Shown here: positions 53,621 to 63,949 of the stretch, piece by piece
How the letters are laid out: each line of letters starts with the position of its first letter
Position numbering within the stretch: the first letter of the stretch is position 1
Assembly: GCA_964019155.1 (NCBI GenBank)
Contig: OZ025240.1
Span: forward strand, 18,463,521 to 18,527,520
Direction of reading: 5' to 3'
Length of the DNA stretch: 64,000 nt
Origin: Osedax fenrisi
Taxonomy: Eukaryota > Annelida > Polychaeta > Sabellida > Siboglinidae
Notes under the pieces: generated by a model
Databases searched by the model: none
Told to the model about the DNA's origin: nothing
The model's input: the letters and a program-made list of their open reading frames with translations, nothing else
Made by a program: the position numbers and the translations under genes

Positions 53621-56600
53621 TGATGATTAATTGTTATGTATAGAATATATTATACGATATAATAAAAATAATAACTATAAATATATAAATAACTTAAATA
53701 ATATGTTATCATTTTAATAATATTAATTTAAATACTTTCATTATGGGGTTAAAACAATACATATTATAATAATTGAAATTAATTGTAAATAATATAAAAA
53801 ATTATGATATATATGTTTTCATCTTATATCATTTTATTTGCTATTTATATATATTTAAGGTTGTTATACTAATGTATATAAATATATAAATTGACAATAA
53901 ATATTGAATTTTGACAATAAATAAACATTGACAATAAATAAACATTGACAGCAGTAATACACTGTATATCTCTATCTATCTATCTCTACTAATGACAACA
54001 CATATAATAACTAATGACTATAATGGTGGTGTGATTGTGTATATCTCCCCTAACCTATAAAATCGCTATACCTATGTACACATGTATATTAACTACTGGC
54101 TATCATGTACTGGCATGCTGGTGAACATTGTCTCTAACCTATCTATATCAAACCAATACACATACATATACCTAACTAATGGCTATGCTGGCGTGCAGGT
54201 GAATATGTCCCCTAACCTGAGTTCCGGACATTTCAAAGAGAACCGTCTCATGTACGAACAGTTGGTGTACTCTCTGTTCTCATTGGTCGGAGTCGCCACG
54301 GACAGACGGACGGACATAGCGTACGCGTTAGTATCACATGACGCTGTATCATGTGACCTCCCCACGTACCGTATCATGTGACCTCAAGGGTACCGTATCA
54401 TGTGACCCCCCAATGTACTGTATCATGTGACCTCCACGTGTACTGTATCATGTGACCTCCACGTGCACTGTATCATGTGACCTCCACGTATACTGTATCA
54501 TGTGACCCCCCAATGTACTGTGTCATGTGACCCCCCAATGTACTGTATCATGTGACCTCCACGTATACTGTATCATGTGACCTCCCCGCGTACCGTATCA
54601 TGTGACCCCCCAATGTACTGTATCATGTGACCTCCACGTATACTGTATCATGTGACCTCCCCGCGTACCGTATCATGTGACCCCCCCACTCGTTACGTAA
54701 TGCAGTGTGGGGATTCGTTACATAATATCCACATTACAAACAGAATCGTACGTTATAAATCAATATACTAGTATTTAATGTTATCATTCCTTATATTAAT
54801 AGAATTAGACATATTTAATATGAACTTTTTATTAATAATAACAATTATGAAACGTAAACTATTTATTATATACAGTATATATATATATATATATATTTTA
54901 TTAATAGATGAAGGCATTATTATTTATTAAAAAATCACAAGTATACAATTCTTTAATCAGTGATATGATATTTCACTTGTACAATGTACACTAGGGTAGC
55001 CCGTTTTTGAACGTTTTGCTATCTCGCTCACAGAATGTCATAAATGTCATAATAAACATATTTATGAAGTTTCATCAACAAATATTTGCATTTATTTTAC
55101 AATGTAAATTTCTATATATGAATTTTTTTTTTTATGTATTTTATATATTCATACAAATTCTAGTTGTCATAAAAATAAAATATTTGGTAAATACGTGTAT
55201 AAATATATTATAATATTAATAAAGTAAAAAATTATTTAAAAATTTTATTTTATTCGACTATTTTTTGATAAATTATTTTAATTAAGGATCAAACTTTGTT
55301 GTGAGCCTATAATTGATATCTACGAGGTATAATAAAAAAAAAATTATTTTTCATACAAAAAAATTTGTAAGACTAGTTTACCTCAAATTTATTTTTTGTT
55401 AAAATGCTCAATAAAAGTCATTTTTTGAATAAATATATGCTATTTTTATATCAATACTTATAATTTTATATTCATATAATGATAATAGACATATAATATA
55501 ATTTTTTTTTTATTATTCCATTGATAATTTTTTTTTTTCGATTTAGAAAAAAATTAAATTAAATTAAAATTTCCGTGGAATATTTATTAAGGAGGTTTTT
55601 ATATACTAAATATGTAAAAGGCAATTTCTACTTGTAAACAAATTTTCTTTCATATATCTGTAATTTAAATTTTTTCAAAAAATTTTTATTTAAATTCCTA
55701 TCTATTTTTGAATATGGTTTCGCTTTCTGAATTTTTGTCAGTTTTAAATTATTATTTTATTATTATTATATCTGGATTGATTAAAAGGATTTGTTCCGAG
55801 CGAGATGGCACTTTTATATGAAGGTAACTAAAAAAATTAAAAAAACGCTACCCTAATATACACTGTGCATATAACCTTGATGAGTGACCTCTATTATTTG
55901 AAACTTCATCATGATCGGTGTAGCAGTTATAGTGCATCGTAGGTAGCTATTATGGTTATAGCGATACTAATAGTATAGTAGTTATAGTAGTAATAATTGG
56001 TATTTATAACTGCCTGTGTGGCTCAGTGGATAAGGCATAGGTAGAGCCTCGTCCGGACTATTCAAATAATATTTAGAAGTGATCTTATATAAACAGATAA
56101 AATAGATCGGCTCTCGTTAAAACCGTGGATGCCTTAACATGAGAGCGGATTCGAAGGGACATTAGAGCCATATGGTTATAAGTGAAAACTTCATCTAAGT
56201 GGATGGGATGAAAGGAATCCATCAAAATAACAATAAAGCATTAAGGGTGCAAGCTGGGGTTTGGGATTACCGTGTTAATTCTAGCTCTAGCTATAATGCT
56301 AAGGATGCTAAACTAATAAAGATAACGAATTAATTTTTTTTTATTCAATAGATATTATTCTACTACATAAAAGTATTGACTTTTTATAAATAAAATTTAT
56401 TTAAAATGATGTACAAAAAATAGTTGAAATATTTTTTATATTTTTTTTATTAAAAATGTGAAATTTATTATAATTTATTTACAAAATATAAAGTATAATA
56501 TAATATCTTGTCAATATTAATATAGTATTACATGTTATTTATATACAGTAATAATTTCAGAGAATAATATTAATAATGAACTAGTAGGCATTTACTTATG

Positions 56601-59314
56601 CCTACTAAGTGCAAAAAGTAAAAACTTGAGAAAATGACATTCAAAGTTTTTTTTAAATAAATAGGAAATTTCATATAATTTTTAATTCGATTGATCTCGT
56701 AAGACACTTTATATTGATAGAAATACTCAAAAATAATTCAAAACATTTTACAATTTGATAAATAAGATACTGAACATGGATAATATGTAATAAAAAAAAT
56801 TAAAATATTATACATATTTTAACGTCAGATTGCACACTTAAATCATATCATTCACACACACTGTACACAGGAATGCAGACGAGCAGGACATGATAGTATC
56901 GGACAGGGACATATCTGTAGCCAGCAAACACTGCCATACTTGCAGCTGTACCACAGGCAACCAGGTTAGCCCTAGTCTCCTGTGAATCCGTCGCACTATG
57001 TACTGTGGCTTCTGAACGCATGCACGCGTTACAGATTTATGTTATATATAATAGGGTGACTACAACAGAATATATTATATAAATATAATTGTATATTAAC
57101 GACGACATCGGTATTTAAATTCTAATAATAAATATTATTATTATTATTATTTCATAAACTTTTATCTTACAATTTCATATGATAAACCTTTGCATTTAAT
57201 TAGATATAAAATAATCTTAACGTATGCGTTTGATTTTTCAGCACTTGAATAATTATATTTTTCATTTTTGTTAGGGGGTTCACGGTCTTTAGATTTCAAT
57301 GTAATTAGATAGGAAATCTGTTGTTGTTGAAAATTCAAAATCTCACGAAATAATTAAGATTTTCACATAATTTAAATATAATAACATTAATATATATTGT
57401 GTTAATTATTATTTAGAATTTTTAAATGATTAGAGTATTAGTTTTGAATATATCTGCATTTTAAAAAAGTAAAAAATATAACCAAATGAAATATTTATTT
57501 TTTAAATTTAATTAACAATTATTTATCAACTCTATATCTAATCACAAATATCTTCTATAGCTATATTATACATATAATACTAAACATACTATGAAAATTT
57601 GACTAAGTTTAGTTAATTATTTACTGAGAAATAATAATTTTCATAAAAAAAACAAATATTCTGAGATAATTGATGATAAAGATTAACTATATTATTTATT
57701 TGCTTTTTGACTCTTATTATTATGGTCAAAGTTATTTGAGCTAATTCTCACAATTTGTATATTATATTTATATAACTTGTATAATTTATCATGATTTTGA
57801 CATAAATTGCATAATAAATTATAATATATGTAAACAGTCATTTTTGCGCAATTTTTGTAATCATTATTTTATTAGAAATATTTAGTGTTATAAAATTATA
57901 TTGTTTATGCTTTATATATGTTTTTAACATATGATATTTTGATATATCATACTTTATACATGTCTGTAGTAATCTATTTTTTAAATAATTTTTTTTAATT
58001 TTGTTTATTTTAAAGACCATGAATCCCTAAATATATTTAATAGATATTTTCATATATCATATTATATATGCATATAATATTACAATATTAATTTATATTA
58101 AGTTACATTATATTAATTGCATTACAATGATTACATAGTTTATTTGGAATATGTTCAGAATTATATTGTACAAAGAAGATTTCTACAAATATGTATATTA
58201 TATATATATATATAAATAACATACTGCGAGCTATTACACTATGATAAACTACGTTCGGCCAGGATTGTAAGGTATGCTTTCGGTGTTTATCCAGTGAGGA
58301 CAAGAGCACACTAAAGACTGCTTATAGAGAACATATCTCCAGGAAACAATGGCGTAACATCTACCCCAATACTAATGATTATGTTAGTTACCGTCCCACT
58401 ATACGTGCACAACTTACGCCTATATCATCGGCAACATTTATATTCATCAATGAAATAGTTTATTATTGATATTTTTATTAAATGAAAAGTACAAGTATAC
58501 TTAATATATATATATATATATATATAGTATTACCAAAGATTTTACGAAGCACAGATATAACACTCGCTATCTACGCAATGTGATTAGTATTCATACGTAT
58601 CGCTGCTAGCAGCAGTATCGAAAACGATTTTGTTGCCACGATTTGCATACTACAATGTTTTCATTGCTCTATTAAATTACATGCAATATAAATTAGCTTT
58701 TATTCGCCACATAGATATTTATAGCATTTAAATCTAATATATCCTATTGCTTTGTTATATATATTAGTAATGAACACTTAGTTTTCATAATAAAAATAAT
58801 CATTTTAAAAGTGCATAATTTGATACGAATTTACATTAAACAACACATAGATTCAAAAATGTACCCTATATAGGTGATGCTGTTGGTTTTTTATAAAAAA
58901 TAGAATTACACGAATTCGTGTGAGTGTTGTATCTTTATTTAGAAAAATCTTTGACCATACTACATAGTTTATAATATATTTATTGTTTTATATTCATATA
59001 CATTGTATAGTTATTGCAGATTTATTAATTATTTTAAATCTAATTATATATTATAAAACTTAATAAAAATGTAATTACTTTATTAAATTTAAATAAATAA
59101 ATAAATATCATTGAAATATAAATAGCACAAAAGTAGCGTAATATCGTCGTTATAAAAATATTATTCGCTAAATCACATGTATCACTCATCTCTCGCGTTT
59201 AATAACTATTCACATTGACGTGGTGATACATTAAAACAGATACCACAAGATGAGGCCAGTGCTGTCAACAAGTTGCAGATGAACTGGTACAAGCACATGT
59301 TCAATAAACACTAA
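42482..59314 (+). CDS. TTLL15: Tubulin-tyrosine-ligase-like protein, TTLL15 type (complete)
   Basis: TTLL enzymes are ATP-grasp ligases that usually add glutamate, glycine or tyrosine to tubulin tails. Exons: 42482-42692, 43158-43312, 44244-44363, 45072-45147, 45370-45523, 46527-46611, 47708-47786, 48306-48414, 52630-52696, 54199-54320, 56871-56964, 58263-58382, 59240-59314 (TAA). Phases agree throughout: 488 aa. An N-terminal hydrophobic segment (about 12-29) suggests a signal anchor. Next come GYRKVSLPSDDWQVMWSH-like sequence, HQKINHFPGSGYITNK (120-135), WIQKSNHHRG (171-180, nucleotide loop), FIQEYISNPLLIDNRRFDLG, YVTLTSVEPLRVYI, SNFFEMVRFDF and LEVNMSPN (351-358, acidic and Asn metal ligands). 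A tail has paired cysteines (414, 417, 419, 426, 429, 432). The usual Arg of the FD(I/L)R motif is Gly, as I recall for TTLL15, so catalytic activity is uncertain. The ends of exon 1 and exon 10 are chosen by phase and are the least sure. Confidence 0.9.
42967..43018. repeat. (TA)n microsatellite
   Basis: Pure TA run in the first TTLL15-like coding intron; CA-rich sequence (43.08-43.15 kb) precedes the next exon. Confidence 0.9.
45844..45938. repeat. (CA)n microsatellite
   Basis: About 47 uninterrupted CA dinucleotides in a TTLL15-like intron. Diffuse CA/TA-rich sequence also fills 45.54-45.72 kb directly after the donor at 45523. Confidence 0.95.
46018..46530 (+). repeat. Minisatellite of ~90-105 bp units carrying the exon 6 splice acceptor
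   Basis: Five upstream units and the real junction share ACCTCTAG|GTTCTGTGCAC, with acceptor-like AG near 46043, 46138, 46326 and 46433 and the true one at 46526; the unit near 46231 has mutated to TATG. The rest of each unit contains GAGATAACAGCT and CACTCACTNNTAGTACTAC. Each intact unit therefore offers a decoy acceptor followed by the first dozen bases of exon 6. Confidence 0.9.
46640..46790 (+). repeat. Minisatellite of ATATCTTTGTACAGTA units
   Basis: About eight units of 16-17 bp alternating TATACCTTTGTACAGTAATG and TATATCTTTGTACAGTAGTG. It begins about 30 bp after the exon 6 donor of the TTLL15-like gene. Each unit contains a pyrimidine-AG acceptor-like TTTGTACAG. Confidence 0.85.
48008..48107. 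mobile_element. 100-bp foldback MITE
   Basis: CCCAGCAAACAGTAATAGCC at the left is repeated inverted at the right end (about 26-bp arms), around a core rich in TAATAGC/AGCATAA. Lies in a TTLL15-like intron between exons 7 and 8. Confidence 0.85.
48480..51600 (-). mobile_element. Near-complete non-LTR retrotransposon (EN + RT), broken by three lesions
   Basis: It runs antisense in the intron between TTLL15-like exons 8 and 9. An APE-type endonuclease frame (51572-50586) has INIATMNVRTLR, GDFNAH and SDHRILNSKI. An RT frame (49995-48697, extending upstream to about 50235) has IMPIPKSGNLNKVDNYRGIA, NGFRPRRSTTTHILALRRLI, FVDFKKAFDT, GVLQGDTLAPFLF and SYADDIALIS. One protein was probably encoded. 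It is broken by a frameshift near 50615, a stop near 50238 and a frameshift near 48710, after which the C-terminal frame continues to about 48510. The plus-strand (TTAC)n at 48485-48512 is its 3' microsatellite tail. The 5' end is approximate. Clade is uncertain (RTE- or L2/CR1-like). Confidence 0.9.
52699..52918 (+). repeat. Minisatellite of TGTACTACGGGCCACTTCC units after the exon 9 donor
   Basis: About nine tandem units of 22-27 bp begin 2-3 bases after the donor GAG|GTTAGT of TTLL15-like exon 9 (52630-52696). The first unit starts inside the donor context (GTGTACTACGG). Confidence 0.9.
53580..53616. repeat. (TA)n microsatellite
   Basis: TA run in the long intron between TTLL15-like exons 9 and 10; other shorter TA runs lie at 53.15-53.21 kb. 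Confidence 0.85.
54337..54690 (+). repeat. Minisatellite of ACTGTATCATGTGACCTCC units after the exon 10 donor
   Basis: About fourteen units of 22-24 bp, all sharing GTATCATGTGACC, start about 15 bases after the proposed donor of TTLL15-like exon 10 (54320). Because the repeat stays partly in frame, an open frame runs into it; the next exon's phase argues that this extension is intronic. Confidence 0.9.
54994..55853. mobile_element. Non-autonomous TIR element (GGGTAGC type) with TA target duplication
   Basis: The left end GGGTAGCCCGTTTTT pairs with the right end (complement of GGGTAGCGTTTTTTT). TA flanks both sides. Subterminal GCTATCTCGCTCACAGAA on the left answers CGAGCGAGATGGCA on the right. 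A related fragment (GTGAGCGAGATAGCAAAACT) lies at about 19570-19615. The interior is A/T-rich and non-coding. Confidence 0.8.
56009..56238 (+). mobile_element. tRNA-derived SINE, copy 4 (internally deleted)
   Basis: Head TGTGGCTCAGTGGATAAGGC, then a short deletion that removes most of the spacer and part of the B box. The normal body (TTCGAAGGGACATTAGAGCC, GATGGGATGAAAGG) and an AATAACAATAA tail follow. In a TTLL15-like intron, same orientation as the gene. Confidence 0.8.
58534..58953. mobile_element. TIR element of the CAAAGATTTT family, copy C (inverted, diverged)
   Basis: Ends CAAAGATTTTACGAAGCACA and the inverse of CAAAGATTTTTCTAAATAAA. The interior matches copies A and B in reverse orientation (CTGCTAGCAGCAGTATCGAA, ATTAAATTACATGCAATATA). 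No 7-bp duplication is now visible, so it is older. In the last TTLL15-like intron. Confidence 0.8.
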
Positions 59315-60068
59315 TTATTCGATTGGACCTAAATCAGCTACAAGCATATTTTCAATAAATACTAATCATTCAATTGGACCTCAATTGGCTACACGCAACA
59401 TGTGCAATAACATAACTATGTTTTATAATAAAAGTGAAATGTTTTTTATATCGCATTATTTATTATTCAACTGTACAAATATAATACAAAAATGTATGAG
59501 ATAAACATTCGGGAATAAATATACGCATTCGACGTTTAACTCTGGGATAAATATAGGCAGTCGACGATTAACTCGGGGGGGGGTGGGGGGTCGTGGTTAC
59601 ATCACGATAATAAATACGACTAGACACTCTAATACGACGTAATGGACATCAGATGTATTACACACACACGTGTACCTGGGTCAGTATTCCGAGTAAATAA
59701 ATCAGCCTAGCAGAGCGAATAGATACACGGCATCACGCATATACATAGACATCTAGAGACGCGAGTATGGGTGCGTGATTAAATATATAGGGCGACTCCT
59801 CGATACCTCTGCAGAATATGGGGGACCGATATATACGTATTATCTCTTACGCACGCGTGTATAGATCTATATACACGAGGACACACACACATACGTACAC
59901 ACCTATAGATGCGCGTATATACACACACACACGAGGACGATCACATATCTTTGGGCGACTCCCCGATATAGCCTCATAAATAGTTAATATGGGACGAATA
60001 TATACAGGTTGATGCGTATATACACACACATACGTACATATCTATAGATACCCGTGTATACACACAGA
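59315..60068. other. Short gap between convergent TTLL15-like and ZDHHC24-like genes, with tandem duplications
   Basis: The two genes meet tail to tail, so this holds both 3' UTRs. From about 59.79 to 60.07 kb, blocks resembling the last codons of the minus-strand gene recur (GGGCGACTCC near 59790 and CACATATCTTTGGGCGACTC near 59943), separated by CACACATACGTACA-type sequence. A seven-G run is at about 59575. No other gene is seen. Confidence 0.65.
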
Positions 60069-61625
60069 TCACATATCTTTAGGCAACTCCTTGACGTCGC
60101 CGCCGAAAGAGTAGCCGTCTCCAGTCAGCCTAGATCTCACGAACGGGGACAGTATCGCCAGCGCGTACAGCTCTCCGAACACCTCGCTAACGTTAGAGGT
60201 CAACGTTGCGCGACCTTCGTACCCACCGCCGACCTCCTGCCTCGCGTCGGGGTTATCCGGTCTAGCGGGCACGCGGTGGTCCTGTACTCGACCGCGGGCA
60301 ACGTTACGGACCGCGTACAAGAGTAGGTAGGTGAAGAACAGCGACGATAGGAGACAGGTCATCGATACGAAGATGACGGCGTACGTGTATGTGGGTAGAG
60401 AACGGAATAGCCACGCCAACACGGGCATGAATAGGGCGACGAGGTCAGCGTACGAGTGACGACCTACCACCTCTACGGCGTAGTCGACGTTCAGGTAGTT
60501 GCAGTACATCGAGCCTGTCGAATGATGTATAGCGTTCTTATTTTTAAATTCTGATTGTTATTAAAAATACAAATTTATTTATAAATTTGGTTCGAATTGA
60601 GCGATGTTTTTTTATTATATTTATATCAACATTCCAAATAATATAATGTGTAATACATTATATTGTGAATTAAATATAAAATATATTGAAATAATTTAAT
60701 AAATTAATGATTTTTGTATTTAATTCAAATTGGTACTCCTGGAAAATGATACAATACGATAAAATCACTCGAGCGGAAAATAAAAGTTTCCCAAAATAAT
60801 TAAAACTCTAACAAATAATAATATTGTCTATTTTAGGAGTTTTGAAATTTCTGCACAAACCTATATTTTACATGATTAATTGTTTATATTATATAATATT
60901 CATTTTTTGTAATAAGCAGAATACCACGTATAGCGACTAAATTAAAAAAATGATGCTACCTATTAGATTTACTAAATCATTTAGATCATCTAATCAAAAC
61001 AATTATGAATGTATTAATTATAGCAATATAGCAGTATTTATTACATTTTTATAAATAATTTATAAAATATTTAATATTTAATAAAACAAATAAGTTACAC
61101 TAATAACATATAAACACTAAATTAAATATTATTATAATACAATTAAAATATATAATTGTAATATTGTGTATAACCTATCGAGATGTAAAGTATCAATGTT
61201 ATGTAATAACGACGGTTCTGATGTCCGACACATTTCGACAATAGACTACAATGATGATCTCTTCGTAAAATACACTGGTTACATAAATAGCAATGTCTCG
61301 AACGTGGAGGGGAATTATTCTCGCACGTATAACAATATACCCAGCCTTTACTGAATTTGTTTATGATTTGGTCACATCTATTTGAGGTATCGGTAATTAT
61401 CATATAATAAGCTGATCCAATTATATTTAAATATAAATATGACCCGAATGCAGCATGCGTGTAAAATATTACCGTTTTATTATTATCTATAAAAGGTAAA
61501 ATAACAAATAATTCATATAAAATAACAATGTGAAAAATTATAAATGTTAAAATTAAAGGAATATAATCAATAGATGCTTTAATAAAGGATGTATTACTAG
61601 AAATGTTAATTTTCACGTCGCCCAT
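60069..61625 (-). CDS. ZDHHC24: DHHC-type protein S-acyltransferase, ZDHHC24-like (complete)
   Basis: DHHC enzymes attach palmitate to cysteines of membrane proteins at the Golgi, ER or plasma membrane. Two exons, 61625-61175 (ATG) and 60514-60069 (stop TGA), join in phase 1 and give 298 aa (human ZDHHC24 is about 284). Two N-terminal TM segments (about 21-47 and 53-78) precede the cysteine-rich domain: C98, C101, H111, C112, C115, C118, then the catalytic D123-H-H-C126 and C132 (CILRRDHHCSLLSKCVG). The RRDHHC-x5-CVG pattern with PPRSRHC matches the ZDHHC24 subgroup. Exon 2 adds two more TM segments and NVSEVFGELYALAILSPF then GDGYSFGG, matching the C-terminal family motif. Exon 1 is AT-rich in codon use while exon 2 is strikingly GC-rich. 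The start is the first Met, 20 residues before the first TM segment. Confidence 0.93.
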
Positions 61626-62787
61626 AATTATCTTTAATTAAATATCAATATTGTGATAATTATATATATACTTTAAATGTATTTTAATTATATCTATATC
61701 ATCATTATAATAATTATTCAAGATAATTATATATTAATATATTTTTTTATTTATATATATTTATTTTCAGTGTATTCAATTATATATCCGGTATTTAATG
61801 AATATATACGATTTTTTTTTACAATAAATATATAAATTAACTATATTTAAAAACAACTATAATAAATAGTTTAATACATATAATTAGTTTTCCTATAAGC
61901 CATATTTTATATTATAACAACATTTAATAGAAATTATATTACAAAAATAACATTTATATATTTATAATCCTTGTTTTTAATTATTGTAAACATCACTTAA
62001 TGTTTTTGATATTTTTGAAAATTTAATTTAATTTTCATTAATTTAAATTATATAATATATTAATATAAGAAGAAATATTAAATATATTGTAAAGGTTTAT
62101 ATACTATAATGACAAGTAATATGTTGTATTAATATTATTATATAAAAGTATCACATAGTGAATATTAAGTATACATTTCTTAAATTCAAATTATTATCTA
62201 ATAATAATTTATATCTTTTTGTATATTAATTTATTCATTTTTTTATTAAAAATATATATCATAGAAAATAAATACAATTCTTGATACTTATTTATTATGT
62301 TATTTTTGTTATGTATATTAAAATTAATATAATATAAGGATCAAATGAACTTTACTATCAACGGATAAATTCGGCGGACATTTAATAAATGATTTATGTC
62401 CGTCTATCGTAAAGTTAATTTGATTGTATTGTAGTTACATATACTATTACATTTACGATAAACATACATCCATAGTTGGCATCGTGAGGTTTTTTGGTTT
62501 TTTGTTTTTTGCTAAAATATAAATTAAATAGCATATATTAAATATATGATATATTCTATTTTATTATTATAATAATTATATACACTTTAATTAATAATTA
62601 ATTTAAAAACTTCAATTTTATTAAATAAATAATAGTTAATTAAGTTTACTTTGTTTTTTTTTGTGAAGGTTTTGTGTCTAAATATAAATTAAATCTCATA
62701 TAATATTATATACATTTAAATGTATTAAATTTAATTCATGTTTAAACTTTAATTATTAGAGTATATAATGTTTATTTATATAAGTAG

Positions 62788-63431
62788 CAAAGATTTTTCT
62801 AAGGAAAGATACAAGTTATACGTATAAATTGAATCACACGATTTTATCGTAAGTTTTAGGTGCGTTTTTTTGTGACATACAAACGTATCAACATATCAAG
62901 TTAGCAAGCTTTTTTTGTATTGTACCAACGTCCCATCTGTAAATGCATGTAAATGCAGATTGTGCATTGGGACAATGGTACATTGACATGTTACAAAAAA
63001 TGCAACATCCCAAAGATAGTATATATTATGAATGCATTTTCCGTAGACATACCGATGTACCATCGGGTGTTGGTATATCACAAAAAACGCTCTCTTATAT
63101 CATATAAAACTTATGAGAAATCTGTGTGATTCAATTTTGTATACAAAATACCTAGAGAGCCAACTATATCGGGTTAAATATGATTTGAAATGATATACAT
63201 ATCTATGTAGCGAGTAAATTATAATTTATATTGCATGTAATTTAATTGAGCTATATAAATATTGTTGTATGGAAACCGCGCAGCACCTAAACTATTTAGG
63301 TGATTCGATACTACTGCTAGTAGCGGAAGATAGTAGTTATTAATTATATTGCATATATATGTTATATATTATGTTGGATATATACTATATATATTATATA
63401 GGGAGTGTTAGATATAAGCTTAGAAAATTTG
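62788..63431. mobile_element. TIR element of the CAAAGATTTT family, copy D (interrupted)
   Basis: Starts CAAAGATTTTTCTAAGGAAA and ends GGGAGTGTTAGATATAAGC..AAATTTG, with interior matches to copies A and B (ACTACTGCTAG, GCATGTAATTTAATTGAGC). It is about 190 bp longer than the others because of an internal insertion. Confidence 0.7.
62862..63090. mobile_element. Innermost inverted-repeat insertion
   Basis: The ends GCGTTTTTTTGTGACATAC and (complement) GCGTTTTTTGTGATATACC are inverted copies, about 230 bp apart, inside copy D. The inner sequence also carries TACATTGACATG and GCATTGGGACAATGG. Probably a third-level MITE. Confidence 0.55.
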
Positions 63432-63949
63432 TTGTTAGTAGTAAATTAACGTGATTATTAAGATTAGTTTTTTTTTAAATATTAGTTTTCTGGTTTTTTG
63501 ATTAAATATAAATTAAATAGCTATTCTATTATATATAAATATTATGTATTTACATACTATATTAAAATGACAATATATTACAAAATATAATTTGTATATT
63601 AATATACAATAATTATAATTTTATTAAATAATAATTTTCATAATTGAAAAAACCAAAAAACCATAAATAAACCATGAAAAAACTACAAAAAAACCTAAAA
63701 AACCAAAAAAACCTGGAGCCATAAAAAAAGTTTTTTTACCAACTATGCATATATCAGTACATATAATATAATACAATCAATGATGAACTTATGATCGACG
63801 GACATCAATTTCCATAGTATTGAATATCAGATTAACTTTACAATCAAAGGACATCGATGTCTGTCGAATTTGTCCGTTGATGATAAAGTTCCTTTGATCC
63901 GAATATAAATAAAATAAATATTTAATCCTTGATTACAGCCAACCAAAGA

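Larger units (their letters stand above)
62338..63900. mobile_element. 1.56-kb long-TIR element containing other insertions
   Basis: The left end GGATCAAATGAACTTTACTA and the right end (complement of GGATCAAAGGAACTTTATCA) form inverted repeats that match for about 45 bp, including CAACGGA(T/C)AAATTCG. Further inward, GGTTTTTTGGTTTTTTG-like sequence on the left answers CCAAAAAACC on the right. No transposase is visible and no clear target duplication. It hosts the CAAAGATTTT-family copy at 62788-63431. Confidence 0.7.

Noticed and set aside
54183..54381. Open frame continuing past 54320 into the repeat array
   Set aside because: The next exon begins in phase 2, which fits a donor at 54320; the extension only reads the minisatellite.
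60054..60326. Plus-strand 90-aa frame
   Set aside because: Antisense to ZDHHC24-like exon 2; it stays open only because that exon is GC-rich.
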